Part shown: piece by piece, positions 44,931-58,323 of the stretch
Layout: each line of letters opens with the position of its first letter
How positions within the stretch are numbered: position 1 is the first letter of the stretch
NCBI GenBank assembly: GCA_037576195.1
Contig: CM075102.1
Span: forward strand, 34,902,745 to 34,966,744
Direction of reading: 5' to 3'
DNA: 64,000 bases
Origin: Phytoseiulus persimilis
Lineage: Eukaryota; Arthropoda; Arachnida; Mesostigmata; Phytoseiidae
The notes under the pieces: generated by a model
Told to the model about the DNA's origin: nothing
Seen by the model: only the letters and a program-made list of their open reading frames with translations
Databases searched by the model: none
Translations under genes and position numbers: made by a program

Positions 44931-47900
44931 GCCCTGCGCAACAAGCGCTTGAAATCGCCAAATCGCTTCCATGAAGGAGAGATTCAACATTTTCTACGAT
45001 CCTCCCCAACCTGAGTGAGTCTCGTCAACTTGTTGGACGAGTGAGCCGAGTGTTCACTCTCCGATAGGCACATCGAGGTGTTGTGATTTTTCTGGAGCTC
45101 AGGTTGCCCGGGTGCCGCACCAATCGCATTCTAATTCGCGTATTCACTGAAATCGGCCCTATTCGTACCTGTCCGCGATTCCCCAGGTTTCGAGTTTTGT
45201 TCCCAGTCATGTCGAATTCCCTGATGTGAACTCGGATCTACCTTGAGGTCGGGAAGTTCCAGACCGCCCTCGTTGACATTACGGGCATTGATGCGATCGC
45301 GATAGATCCTCGGTTCGCAGATGCCTGCTGCTGCTGCTGCTACGTGCAGCGTCGACGAGCACAGGTCGTGCACCGAGGGAAAGGATCAAAGTATCCAACG
45401 CCCGATCGAAGCAAACTCTACTTTCAAATTCCTCAAGATCGACTCAGCGGAGCGAACTGACGCGGAAGTTTCAAGCAGTGACGCCGACAAGTTCGCGGAT
45501 TTACATTCCTGTGAGGAGGGAGAACAATTCCGCGCTTGGAGACGAATCGCCCAGGGAGGGGGGGGGGGGGGCATGCTGGGCCGATGAGGTTCACCTCTTG
45601 CGTCGGAAGAGTCTTGTCGAGTACAGCGGAGGGGGTGGTTGGTCTACGCTAGAGAAATCCTCCTGAGGGGAAGGCGGTCGCGTGTCCCACCGTTCGATCT
45701 CCGATTCTTTCATGCTTCACATCCGCTTCCGTACCTGGAGGCCAAGTAGTTGTGCCGTGTGCGCCTGGGACTATTAGAAGGTCAAATATTGGTTTCAAGT
45801 GAACCGTGAATGCGCTTGTTTATATTATCCCGCCTGCCGGTGGCACGCGCCGTGATTCCAGAGCTCGCATGGCTGAGTGTATTCCTCGTTTCGGTCGTGT
45901 CGAAAGCAGAAGGGAGGAAGACGACGCCGAACGCAATAAGAGGAAACAGGGATCGACCTCGGCTTAAGTATAACCACATCGACGCCCGTGATTACGATAA
46001 TGATGGAACCGAGTGTAGTCAGTCTTGTTGGAGTGATCAGTACGATGTGGTCGGTGATGTCAGGGCCGTAGCTGAACAAACACAGCTCCTCCCTAAAACC
46101 AAACGTTTGTTTCATCTGCGCGATTCCGGCCAACTTCCAGCCTCGGCTTATAAGTCGTTCCGAGCTATCGAGCTTCGGACGTTTTTATCGCACCCAAAAC
46201 ACCCCCCGAACAACGGATCGCGCCTCGGTAGACGGTAAGAGTGAAGCCCCATATGTGGATCCTAATAAATATTGGACTGCTGCGGAATCGATGTCTGAAC
46301 CTCAGATCCATCGCTCCCCTGCTTCAATAGAAAACTGAGTGTGAGAAATATAAAAACGGAGGAAACATCACCCGCTGATTTCGCGGCTTCGTTTGGAGGC
46401 GACCGCCCCAGGACTTTGATTGAGTTCTTACAATCGCATCTGATTGTTTCTTCCAGAGCACTGAGGTCGTGACAGCCAACTCGTGATTTTGCGTCGCGAA
46501 AATTCGGTCAGGGTGATTATCGACGTCCCTTGATTTTCCCCCTCTCGCTTCCGGGCTTGAGTCCCGTACTTCAGGTCCAACTTCCTGACTTCCAGCAATC
46601 ACCATACCGATGGAGCAGGCTACTGCGGGGATCGGGCGAACTTAACCTGGAGTCATCCCTGCTGATTGAATAACTCTCTGGAGGCGGATCGAATGGACAA
46701 TGCACCGAGAACTGAGAGACCAGCACGTGTGCGTTTGTCGAATAGGCTTCAGGGCTGCCTGTTGCGCGTAAGGAAGAACTACGAACGACGCGGAACGTAT
46801 TCTCAGTGATCAGGTCGCTGTTCCCGGTCGGAAGAACTCTGCAATTCGGAATCCCCCCAGGCTAGGGTATCCTATCGCAAAATGATGAACCGCCAGATTC
46901 GCTGAGGCCTGCGGCTCTATTTGCATCCTCTACCCGCCCCGGTTTCATCCGAATCGATGGAATGAGCCGAATTTCACGAAACCATGACATTGATCACGGC
47001 ATGCGAACTGATAAAACGGACGAAACTTGTCACCGATGAGTTCCGCAAGCTTCTCTGGATTTCGAGTCCTCTGGCATTCTTCTCCGAACTCTTTTCGATG
47101 TTCCGAAGAGGAGTTCGTCACAGCAGCGCAGGTATCGAATTTATCCGAAACTATCCAGACCGAGAGGGAAAACTGCGCACATGATTCCGGTGGAAGTCTA
47201 TGATGATATGAGAAATGTACCTACGAACAAGGTCTTCGTTTCCGGTTGTGCTTCCGGTATCTTCGCTCGCGATCCATTGGAGAAACACGTCTGACCCACT
47301 CATTTACGTCGTCCATGGCTGACGCAGCGACAGCCAAGGAATTTTTATTTTCGTCGACGAGCTCGACGGACGGAACGAAACTGTCTGACAACGTTCGACT
47401 CCCTCGCCGAACTCGTATGTCACAGTGAACCGGTCGTAGACGGGGCGGCCTGCTCACATTGATAACTTTTCGATCCGGTCGAGGTACACCGACCGAAGTC
47501 TAGAAGAATGGCACTTGCTCTGAATATTGGAGTGTGAGATATTTTCTTCGATACGGAGTGGAAGAGTCAGAATATTTCACACGACGGAAACAATCAGGGG
47601 CGTCGGCTTCGAGAAACTCGGAATCCTGGACCCACTCCGCGAGATCCTGACGTGTGTGATGGATAAGCCAGCTCGGACGCCCGAGAGAGACAGCGAGCGG
47701 GGGGGACCACATTTTAGAAATGTGAGGTTCCTCGGGGACGACGCTTTGCTGGCGATCGGGATCGCTACGCCTCGCCGCTACGCCCGGAGGAAGGGATCCC
47801 TCCCTTGAAGTTAACAAGGAGAATCCTTCCACCAGTCACCGTCTCGTTCTTGCATAGACAGCCCACAGAAAGCCGCCTTCGATGCTGTTTGCCGCGCGCG

Positions 47901-50900
47901 ACATGGACGGATATTTATGCTGATTGCCCCTTGTTCGCTGTGCCGGGCCCGTAGCGTTCCCTTAGAGCTTGATTTGTTTCGAAGTGCTTGTCAGAGGAAC
48001 ACGAAGACGCGAGGATCGGTCGGTCGATCTTCCCCAGGCCGAACCGTTCCGTTGATGACAAGACAAGCATCATCGGCAAAAACCTGGGAAGAGCGTCAAA
48101 GTTTCGCAGTGAAGGTGTAGGGGAGGACTAACCCTGACTGTTTCTCGCGTTATTCCTCCGGGCATCAAACTCGTAGTCGAACTCTCGGTTCGGCGGAAGA
48201 GCCGGAGGGGATATTATTGAATAATTTCTCTCCGTCGATTATGCTTCTGATGAAGCCTGTCGGATGATCAGTTACCCGTCGGAGCCGAGAGGCGCTGGGG
48301 CAGATTCAATCGAGCAGCGACGTCGCGATATAGTGTCCAACGATTCATACTTTCAGGTGAGTTGGAAATCACGCCCTCTCCCTTACCCGAGGAGAACCTC
48401 ATGAGCTGGAGCTCCAAGACACCGCGCTAGAAATCCCCGGATATACTATATCGCCACTGATCCGAGATTGTGTAACAGGCAAGGCGTGCTCGAAAATCAC
48501 CTATTCGATCGTCCACTTCCATGCATGCACTGTGAACTATCTACTCCACCCAAGATGCTGGAATTTTCCTGTTTCCGCTCACTCGGATTCCTCGATGTTA
48601 TCAGAACTGCGAACCATGAATCTACTCTTGCCCTTGTCGTGAGTGGGTCTATCAGGAGAACAGAACTCGGCCTCCGAGGTAACGACCATTTTGGTGCGAA
48701 CGACGAGAAAACCTGTAAATGAGCCACCATATAAAAGGGAGAGATTGTTCAGCTCGAACAACTCAGCCGAAGGAACTGGCGCTTTCGGTTCGCCGAATGC
48801 TCCTCCCAGGCGAATAGCGCATAAGACCGTCCGGCGAAAATGTGGTGCGGACGGCTGATCGCTCCCGTTGCCGTTTAGTCAAGGTACACATTCTACGACT
48901 GAAGTCCGAGTCCAGCAAGATTTACCTCAGCGCGAGGGAAAGCCGCCAGCCATTGGTCGCTAATGACGATCTCCTTTGTACTGGAGCCATTCATCGCGGA
49001 ATTGAGGGTTGGAATGTTAATTCAAGCTCTGCGGAACAGCCTGTGAGCCCGCTTGACTTTACACCGCGCCAAACTAATAAAAAAGGGAACGAACGAAGCC
49101 GACTACGCCTCTCCAGACGTGTGTCCTCCAGTTCGGGAGCTCCACCGACAACGCTTGCTCGCCGGACGTTCGGTGGAACGAATCGCGTCGTGTCTCATCT
49201 AGCGGGGAAGATCTGTTTGCGGTTGACAAAGCGAGCAGCTCGCGGCTTTTCATTTTCCCTACTCCCACTCAAAAACGAGTGTAGCCTGATCTATCATTTG
49301 GAACACGTCGATGGCGGCTGCCGTTAATGTGAGTCGTGCTGGCTACAAGCCTCAGATTCCGCTTTCGCGTGGCACACTCATCAGAAGCGCATTTGTTTCT
49401 GTGTTGAGGTATTTCGAAATTGCTTCGGAAGCTGATTTCCAGGGGCTCTGTTTTCCCGGTGTACGCAGCTTGTGAGCCTGGCAAACTTCAGAACCTTACT
49501 GAGAATTCATTGTTTACGTTCCGGTGACGTCACTTCACCAAGCGCGACGTTCGGCTGGAGCCCTGAAACCTAACAAATATTATTTTTAGGTCCCCTAGAG
49601 CTCTTTAAACTGGAAGGCGAGAACTTTCTCCGCATCTTCCTAGAGAACCCATGAGCCCGTAAGCGAACTGGGTGTTTTCCAATTGCAAATCCGCCTACAG
49701 ACTCAACGTCAAGGCTGCGAGAAATGATCAGCTCATCGATTACCGAGGTCGTGAAATCGTACCATTAGGCCGTTCGCGCCGATACTGACTTCGCAATCCA
49801 TTCGGTCGAATCGTAGCACGCATCGCTGGGGAACCTGGCCGATGGAATGAACGGCTATTGTCTCTTTTGAACGATTGCGGCCGATCTGGAGCAACTTCAA
49901 CTGCGCCCGACTGGTGGCAGCTCTCGGCGGATCCCGAAAAGAGCGGACAGAATCCCCGATACAGCCGATAGGTCAACGAAGGCGGAGAATCGTAATCAAA
50001 GCTCCTCGCCGCTAGATGGCAACCACCATTCAGACCATTTTCATCGCGCAAACCATCAGAGATGATTTTGTCGCGAATGATTCGTTCGATTTTCCCATCC
50101 GCAGGCACGCGCAGCTCCCAGTGAATCAGCCAATCATCCAGGAAGCTGTACGACGCCGAAATAAGACTCCCGTCTCGCAGTGCCCTCGCTGCTCGATACG
50201 TTTCCGACGCTCCTTTATTGCCTGCCATAGTTCGAATACGAAACAGAGAGCGATCACGTACAACTCTGCCCAGGCGAACCGCAGATCGAAACGAACAAAT
50301 GCAATATCTATGCTCCTTCCCTCCCGATTCGATTCGGCCTCTGTCCACAGGCAATCGCGCCAGATCTGAGGAGAGCTGTGGAGGCCGTTCGACTCATGAT
50401 TCAGATGAAAACGACCTGAAAGAGTTTTTTCATCTTCTGGACCAGCTGGTTTCTTTGGCTATGAAGGAAGCCTCCAAGCTTCTTGGTTTCCGTGATTCGA
50501 TACCCGACTGTTTGAAAGTCCTGAACAAATAGTCCGAACGACAAAATCAAGGAACTCGCTATGTCGGGTCGGCCTTGACGTGGATTCAACCCCTGTCGAG
50601 CGAGGAGCATGAAGACTTAGTGTTCTGATCCTTTCCCGCCTAATCAGATGATAAGCCCACCTCCCATCACTCTGGGTTCCCATCACATCACGACTAGATG
50701 AGATGGATTTTTAATACGCGTGGCTTGTTAAGAGAAAATCCTCCCAAGACCTAGGCCACGTTTTCCACATCCGGGTGTTCGCGGACGTGAGCGCATCCCA
50801 ACCACGTGCCGTTCCCGGTTCAAGAAGACACACTCAACGATTCTCGAACCTATTCAAACACGCACATCGTTGCCGAAACTCGGCATACATTGTGGTTTGG

Positions 50901-53010
50901 GGCGCCTCGGATATCTGATTCAGACGCCCATGGGCTCAGTTGCCAGTTGACATAAATTGGTGTTTCTCGAAGACGTTCGGCTGATGTGGGCGCTGCGTGC
51001 AGGATGGTGACGAGCGGTTTATTCTAACGAGTTCAGCTGGGATACACCCCGAGCAAGGATTTTGCGAGCAGTCGGGATCTAGTCTTCAGGGCAGATGGGC
51101 GTCGAATCCCGTTCGAACGGGTCGCTTGCTTCGAACGAGCCGGCTGCGACAGCCGCGCGACACCGGAACACGCCCACCGAGGCAGCAAAAAAAAAATGCG
51201 TGGAAGAGTGGCTCGTCGTGATTCGAAATACTGTATGGTAGTCGACCAAAGTGTCAAGAGGAGATGACGTCGTGGAGTGAGAATCAACCTCAGGTGGCAA
51301 GCATGTTTGAGTTTCGAAAGTTGTTTGCTCCCGAAGTGCGACTCATGGATCAAATCCCCCGTCCTGTTTGCGGGGCGCGGGAGAAGGGTGGCAGTTGGCT
51401 CCAAGCGATCGGACATCAATTCGCTCGCAGCTGTTGTATCGGACAGCTACTCCATCCGGTGCGGATGTGACGGGACGAATTCGAACACCTCCCTCATCAC
51501 TGTGCTAGCTTACCTGGGTCTCCGGATACAAAGTCGGAAGCCTGGACGAGCAGCAGGCTACGTCCCGAGGGAAACGCGATTAACACATCGCAATAGATCA
51601 AGATAAAAACGTGTTCGACGACGCGAGAATCTTTAAGGAATCCCTGTTACATTTCATGATGGATGAGTGATGTTGCTCTGAGAATGGGTGACAGTTGATT
51701 CCTCGGGATCGTAGCAGTGGAACCGAAGCAAGCGATGGGCGAAGGGTTGGCTGCAATCGCCAGCGGAGCTTGCAATGAGACCCTCACATGTGACGGTTCC
51801 ATAACTCTGGAGGTGGAACGGCCACCTCTGAAGATTTCGATCTCACCAACTTTCTCGTATCTGCGATCGGAGACGGAGCGGGCTCAGCGCTTGCAGAGCC
51901 TTTCAGTCGCCTCAGATTTACATTTGAACGAGAACGTCGAGCCGGCTTGGAGATTCAGCTGAGTTGGAATTTACGCCCCCTGGAACCGAGCGCAACCACG
52001 CAATACTCAAGCCGTATATAACACTGGAAGACGCGTTCCATCTTCTCGGAGCTTTGCTGTCCCACTTTTAGCAACTTTATTCTCTCCACTCGGCCTCAGA
52101 CAAACCGGCCGACCGAACTTGAATCGAACCCTCACGGCTGCAGGGGCTCAGCCCACCGAGACTGCCCTGTTTGCAATCCATGATATTTGGCTCACCTGAC
52201 TCAGGGATTCTGAAACTTGTCTCGAACGATTTCTTCAAAATGAGAATCATGAGCTTTCCTTCGTCCGAAAAGGAGTCGAGTCGGCGCAGAGATTCAACAA
52301 GCCCGAATGAGCAGAGGAATCTGATAGTCAGGGCACCTGTATCAGTTATCCCGTACCCCGGCTTCCGGTTTGAGTCGGTTGATGTTCTGATTGTCTGTAG
52401 GTCCAACTGGACGGCTTCTAATATATTCCAGCCGCAGAATTATAGTCCTATCAACAGAGTCGAAGCGGAAGGTCAAACTTGAGAAATCGACCCAATCTCA
52501 TCGACCACCCTGCGACCTGGATGAGATAATGAGGAAATGATAATTTTCCGGATCGACAGTGAGGCCATAATCAGGCCAGGATCTTGTCTCTATGCGGCCT
52601 TGCGGATCTCCACAAGGGTCATCGTTCATGAATTACGAACTGATCTTCTGGTCTCGAGAAAAGTTCGGAATATCCGATGAATCACCGTCTTGTAGACAGA
52701 GCATGAATCCGAATCGAAGCAGGTCTATTCACTGATCGGACCGACGGATCGATCATCAACACTCTCGATGAAGACTTTTTCTTGACCAAGGATGGGACGC
52801 TTATAATTTCATGCTCTAGGTCAGGTCTGAATGACCCTGGAAAGAGGAAAACAAGAACTTAATCCTGCCCCAACGTTGACGCATCTTTGCGACCAGCCAT
52901 CAAGAGGTGTATGGAGCTCGGCTATGTCGAGCACTGTAGAAGTCCTCAGAAGAGACCATTCCCGATGCTCGCTATCCAGACGGTCCCGAACGTAGTGTCT
53001 CAAATGACAA
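44931..53010. other. Unresolved region with scattered exon-like pieces
   Basis: Pieces that read like protein but were not chained are: plus 45321-45587, containing a CTG-type repeat coding alanines and a poly-Gly run; minus 47457-47221, ending in an Arg/Lys-rich stretch (RERRYRKHNRKRRP); plus about 50390-50532, a helix-like C-terminus (FFHLLDQLVSLAMKEASKLL) ending at a stop; and plus 51277-51606. The 204-codon minus frame at 50354-49740 has no recognisable domain. I cannot say which are genes. Confidence 0.22.
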
Positions 53011-53300
53011 ATGCGGGATGGTTACTCCGGAGCAGAACAGGAATGGGATCATTTCTCCGATTTTTTTTGGCAGAGGGAATGGTTTTCCGAGTCTCGATGT
53101 GCTCCTTCGAATGAATTTTCCCTTGGTCGGAGAGGTGATACTGGTTTCGGCCCTTCGACTCTCATGGGAACATACGAGGACAGCTCGATGTTCCGCGTGG
53201 CGCATTTAGGAGCCCGCGTCGGTGTCTCGTTCCTCAAGATCCTTCACGAAGACAGCGGCCAACGCATAGCTCCACACACCGTCACGGTGATCCATTCCAG
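53011..53300 (+). CDS. Coding block before a splice donor, unrecognised
   Basis: The plus-strand frame is rich in Trp, Phe and acidic residues at the start (EQEWDHFSDFFWQREWFSE), then FRVAHLGARVGVSFLKILHE, and runs to CCAG followed by a gtagat donor at 53301. The composition suits a folded domain. Its acceptor is not fixed, and no next exon was joined. The family is not recognised. Confidence 0.3.
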
Positions 53301-54687
53301 GTAGATCGCTTGGACAGGGTTACGTCGACTCATGTTTCACTGTCACGAATTCGATTCCACCTCGAATCGAAACTCGGAGTGATTTCGCCGAATGTGACCG
53401 CACAATTGGGTTGAGGGGTTTTCATCTTCTCGGATGACTCGGTTGGATGGTCAAGTGACCTCCGCAATCATATTGGCATCTCCGTCTCCTTCCTCCCACT
53501 TTGCCGCGACTTCACAGCGCGGAGTTTACCACGGCTCGGCCAACGGGATGGCCCACTGGTCAGCGCGGGCTGCACAAGGTCAACGGTAGGTCAGACACCT
53601 CACCCGACCGCTCCCGAAACCCTTCCGTCGATCGTCGTCTCGTCCCGGCAATCTCCTAGCACGATATAATTTCATCGCAAGAGTCATGAATAGAAGAGAT
53701 GAGAATTAATCATCGAGGAGGACAACTGACCCTCCGGGGGGAGATCGCCGGGTAGCATGTCTTGTCTTCGGTGAAACGTCCCAGCGCAGAGAGGTCGTCG
53801 ATTCCCGTTTCACGTTTCCCCGCAGAACCGATTTCTTTGACCTCGGTGGAATGAAGAACAATGACCAAACCAACGAGGCTGAATCTGGAATGCTTCTGAG
53901 GGAACATCCCTCGAATTTTCCATTGTGGAAAATCGCTCAGAGCCGGATCCATTTTCTAATCGCAACAATGTCCGCATTCGCGGCGTGTTCATGATTGGCT
54001 TGCCGACCAGTCTGTTTCTCGGCGTTGAACCAGGCGTTCCCGTTTTCCCTTGACGAGCTCAAAGCTCAGAAGAACAGCGCTCTCCTCGTTCACTTCACTC
54101 GGATGTCCGTATCGAGAATGGCACCCGGAGGCACCAAAAAATCAGGAGAGACAGGACTCCAAGGATCGAAGCCCTGAGGCGAGATGACGTTGTCTTCAAT
54201 AGGGTCCTCGAGGGTCCTGTGGAAATTATATTTGGTGGAAAAGTGGGGGGCGCAGATATGCGGCAATCGGATCAGCGGTACACGCATGTGCTCTTAGGGG
54301 TCAAGAATAGGAAGTCTCGAGTGCTGTATCCGTCAGTCTCCGCGGGGAGTGTGCAGGAGCTGACGAAAGGTATTTCGGAACGTCGAGGCCGGCCGATTGT
54401 CAAACGTACAGACATAGCAGTCAGGACACATATTGAGCTTCAAAGCGCATTCTGACGAAGTTTTGAAGAGATCCCCCGTTCCCTGAACCAGTGTGGATCG
54501 CATGGCTGGATCAAGGTGAAGCATTCATTGAGGCAGAACTTTGACATCGACGCCGGCTTCACCTATTCGGCGGGAGTTCATATTTTGGAGGTTTCGCTAT
54601 CGTACCACAAAAGGCATTCTCCATCGTAAAGACAAAAAGCCGCTTGCCTGAACCCATAATTTCCCCATTTTCGAGCCAGGTTTGCCG

Positions 54688-54946
54688 TCATTTTGCACTA
54701 CTCAGGAGAGGTGACGATGAAGTTGGAGAATGACGGATCGGATAGATGACGACCTCCTTCCGGATCGACGTACATTCTGCCAACTGCTCGCCATTCATGT
54801 TTGAAAACAGCTTGGTTGTGTGGCTGTTGGCGAGTACGTTGACATTGATTCTCAAAGCAACGTTCGTCGTCTCGCTGGTGTACAGCATACCGGAGTGTTC
54901 TCCGCAACGTTCACTCGAGTCGAGGTCTCGCTCCCGCTTTGAGCCG
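54688..54946 (-). CDS. Coding block, possible CUB-like segment
   Basis: The minus-strand frame contains RCGEHSGMLYTSETTNVALR, then a hydrophilic stretch (ANSHTTKLFSNMNGEQLAEC). A Cys-Gly start, a Thr-Ser pair about ten residues on and alternating hydrophobics recall the second half of CUB domains in secreted proteins. The likeness is short and unsupported by neighbours, so the domain call is weak. The frame ends in a stop at 54688. Confidence 0.27.
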
Positions 54947-55049
54947 AGACGATTCTACGAACCGCTACACTTGCCGATGTGGCCTTCACTTGCGATTTTC
55001 CGCTCTCTGGAAACTTCCTGGAACGAGGCAAAGTTCACGAATCCATAAG

Positions 55050-57181
55050 CTTGCATATATAGGGACCGAAAGGAAGGCGCTCGTTTGTGGTCTCTCGGAC
55101 TGCAACCTGATGGGCTGGTCCAAACTTTTCTCTATCAAACATTGACTCACGAAATTCGACCTCTCCCTCATTGAAGCATACGGCAGTAGATTGCTTCAGC
55201 GGGTTCAGAAAGTTGCTCCGCAAACTCTTCCCCATCTTGAGCAACAACGGAGATCGGAAAAGTTGTGATCTCCATCTTCGCTGGCTCCCAAGTGTTGTAC
55301 ATCCGAACAGACTCTTCCCAGAAAAGTACGATGGCGCACGAAGCCGGAGGGAGGAGACCCCTTGATGTTTAAAAATTCACGCTGCAACCAGATATGTAAC
55401 AAATGGAGAACGGACCAGATTCTGATGAGGTGGTGGATACATGTGATACACTCCATGAGTTCACGGGTGAATGGATGTCGCAAATAATGCCAGCTTGCCA
55501 CCACCACTCAGAAATTTAGCGACAACGACATCGAACAATGATTCAGACATTTTCCCACATGAGCTGTGTGAGTTCGTTACTCCCTCAACTGCCAAGGTTA
55601 GTTATTAGTGCAACATGTTTGTTCGCTGAGATTCCTCATCGACACTGGAGGCGAAAAAAAAACAGTTCTATGCGGAGCACTGGCAGTGGCGGGCCTCCTC
55701 CGTAGACTCATGGAGGCAGGATATAGAATGTACCTACCTCAACCTCCTACGATATTCAGGTTCGCTTCGGGTAGTGGCTGAAAACTGAGATCTCAATTTG
55801 AACGTCGCGGATTCACGCTATTCTTTGCGTCGGGTAGCATGGCAAAAACAGTTCAGCTCGCCAGAAGAGATTCCGCGTGGTCGAACGGAGATCATCGATG
55901 ATCCTTGGGGAGAATCTAAATTGCTTTCTGTTACTTTCTTTGCGTAGCAACTGCGCTGTTGCTTGCCCTGCGAGTTTCCGAGATCCAAGCGGAAAGTTCC
56001 TGATGATAGTCGTGGATCACATTGTATGTTCCCAGACGGCAATCACATGAATTTACATTCAGGGGAACGAAGATGACGAATGTTGGAACACAGAAATCCG
56101 TCGGATAGTACCCGAGCTCGAATCGAAGAAGTGCATTTGAGCTGATGAGTCTCATTTTCCCTGAGCCCAGGAGTTCCCAGTCAGTGTGAAACGCTCGGAA
56201 ACCGAGTCTCAATTGGCGGAGCATTCATCGCATGCTTCAGGATGCGGAGAAGGAATGCGGTTCGGGGAGCATCAGCATGATTCATTGGATCCAGTTCAGG
56301 ATTGAAACAGTCAAGAGCGTTCCTCTCCGCACCGGAAGCTCTTTGAAATACGCTGCGAACCCCACTGGAATCGGAAGCGGACACCTTTCCCGACAGTTCC
56401 TCTGAGCGCACACTGAGCATGCCACGGACGTTATCGCGGGAACGCGCACCCACGACAGCATCTGCGACCGTTCGACCGATAAGCTCAAGTTGAGTGTGAA
56501 TCTGAATCGCTGGCAGCGGATGGAGAATTTGAAAGGGCGCAGAAGTTTCGCGAGAGGTATCCGAGAAAATCTCCTTAAGATGTACGTTTTCGGTTTCTTT
56601 TTTCCCCACTTAGCTCATTGAAGAATTCCATTACGGAGCTCAAACTCTTCAGTGCCTGCGAAGTTCCTGCCGGACATGTGCCACCTAATTGTTTTCGCCG
56701 TATTACACGCACACTCTTCATGCGAAGGCTCTTGAGTCCCGCCGTATTACGGAGACTCTCACTGATCGAGTCCTATTACCTATTCACGCTTCCAGAGGAA
56801 CTCTCACAGGTAGCCACAGGTCGATTTCCCCGGATCTGGTCAGCGGGTTCCCCGATCGACCGCTCGAGAGGGGATTTCGCTCCGAAATCGGGCAAATCAG
56901 ATTGGAGTGACCGAGTTTGGAAGCAAGGCTATTTGGTAGAGAACTCACTCATTACTCGCCACGCTAAACTCGGACGTGAACAATCGGTGCCGGTGTCACG
57001 ACGCGGCGACCGAGAGCATTCGGACGGTGCAACGAACCCGAGTGGCTCTAAGCGAACGACGATTCAGTAGAACTGAGTGAGAGAGAGTTGAGCATCGTTG
57101 AGATTTTCAGCAAGCGGGTCGTTTGTTTGATAACAAACAAACGATCTCCCTTACTCACCATCGCTATCACTCGCTCTCAAA
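55050..57181. other. Open minus-strand frames, no firm gene
   Basis: The minus-strand frames at 56609-56181 (142 codons) and 56224-55931 (97 codons, segments FELGYYPTDFCVPTFVIF and TYNVIHDYHQELSAWI) overlap in different frames and read like protein in parts. They may be exons of one gene, but no donor-acceptor pair was settled. Confidence 0.25.
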
Positions 57182-57252
57182 ATGAATTTGTCAACACATT
57201 CCCCGCCAGCTCCTTATTCCGATACGGATTCGGGACCGCCAGCTTACAAAGA
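57182..57252 (+). CDS. Possible first coding exon with PPxY-like motif
   Basis: An ATG in fair context (ctcaaaATGA) opens 23 codons reading MNLSTHSPPAPYSDTDSG and then PPAYK, ending at a gtgaga donor (57253). Pro-Pro-x-Tyr motifs bind WW domains such as those of NEDD4 ligases, and N-termini of this kind occur in LITAF-like and other small membrane proteins. Downstream exons were not identified, so the gene is not named. Confidence 0.3.
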
Positions 57253-57765
57253 GTGAGATTTATGGATCAACTGCCCGTTAGGCGAGTCCTGAGATTGCCT
57301 CGGTCTGAGATTCAAGATCTCCGACTGTGGGAAGCATGTGGAGGCAATCTGACTCAGCCACCTCGAATGCATTCGGCCTACCGCCGGGAGAGGAAAAAAT
57401 GCACTCCAAAGTTCGTGTGCAACTCGGACCGACAAGAAAGTCTTGGGTAATTTGTGTTCACTTCCGATCGGTTCCGATAGCCAATGGTGTGGGGGGTCGC
57501 GAACACCTTCTTCAGACCGGAAGGGGAGGCGGGAGCGCGAAAGAGGAAGGCTTGAGGAAGGAAGGTTGAGCAGGCTCGGTCGTGGGATTCACTCGTTCTG
57601 GTCACTGATAGCTAGCTGTTACAGAATCACTTATCTGTTCGCATCGGGATGGAGAGGTCTTCGCGAGGTTTTATGGCAGCGAGTCCTCTTCTACGTCGCT
57701 CGGCGCTAGGCGCTCAAAGCTGCTCTTCCACTGCTCACAAGACCAACCGATGAATCGATGAGGTC

Positions 57766-58323
57766 ATGCCAGGAACAAATCATGTCACGTCGCTGATCAA
57801 ACGGGGAACGAGGCTCGATGGAGGCGACCCAGCTTGGGTGGAGATCTTCTTTGATGATTATCACACCACTCGGTCAAATCTCGCAGAGGCAAATAGGCAT
57901 CGTCCGTTGGTCAGGAATAACGGAGCCAGAACCGCCTCAGGTGCTGGAAAAATTCCTCCTGCTGGATTCGTTCCTACCGGAAGCTCGCTTGTCTGCTCAT
58001 GGAAGGTATCTTTCAGCACGACGATTCGAAGGACTGCTCAAAGCTCCACCGATGCCGGATGCGAGGGAATTTCGCGGAAACCTTTTATATCTGTTCCTGG
58101 TTACACCCCTGGAATGCTTGAAATTATGAAACCGCCTCCCCATCCCGTAATCAATGGCCCGCATAGCTCAACACAAAAACCCACGAGTCGGAGGGCGAGA
58201 AACATGTCCGCTACACACTGCCCGGGCGCCCGTAGTTGTTCTTTCAGCGGAAATTCTCGGTTCTTACGAGGGCGCTCAGCCTCGACCGCTAAAACTATTC
58301 AGATTCGGTGGTGTCGAATGTAG
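57766..58323 (+). CDS. Overlapping plus-strand frames, unresolved coding potential
   Basis: Two plus frames (57766-58323 and 57818-58129) are both long. The second reads PEPPQVLEKFLLLDSFLPEA, and both cross a GTATCT donor-like site near 58005. They could hold later exons of a gene starting at 57182. Frame and function are undecided. Confidence 0.2.
   Translation: MPGTNHVTSLIKRGTRLDGGDPAWVEIFFDDYHTTRSNLAEANRHRPLVRNNGARTASGAGKIPPAGFVPTGSSLVCSWKVSFSTTIRRTAQSSTDAGCEGISRKPFISVPGYTPGMLEIMKPPPHPVINGPHSSTQKPTSRRARNMSATHCPGARSCSFSGNSRFLRGRSASTAKTIQIRWCRM

Noticed and set aside
49740..50354. A 204-residue gene on the minus strand
   Set aside because: Length alone is weak evidence in this balanced-composition DNA. 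The frame has no domain, and a plus-strand frame over the same bases is as convincing.
54740..55048. Membrane protein on the plus strand
   Set aside because: The hydrophobic plus-strand stretch (SLVVWLLASTLTLILKATF) is the shadow of a more convincing minus-strand frame over the same bases.
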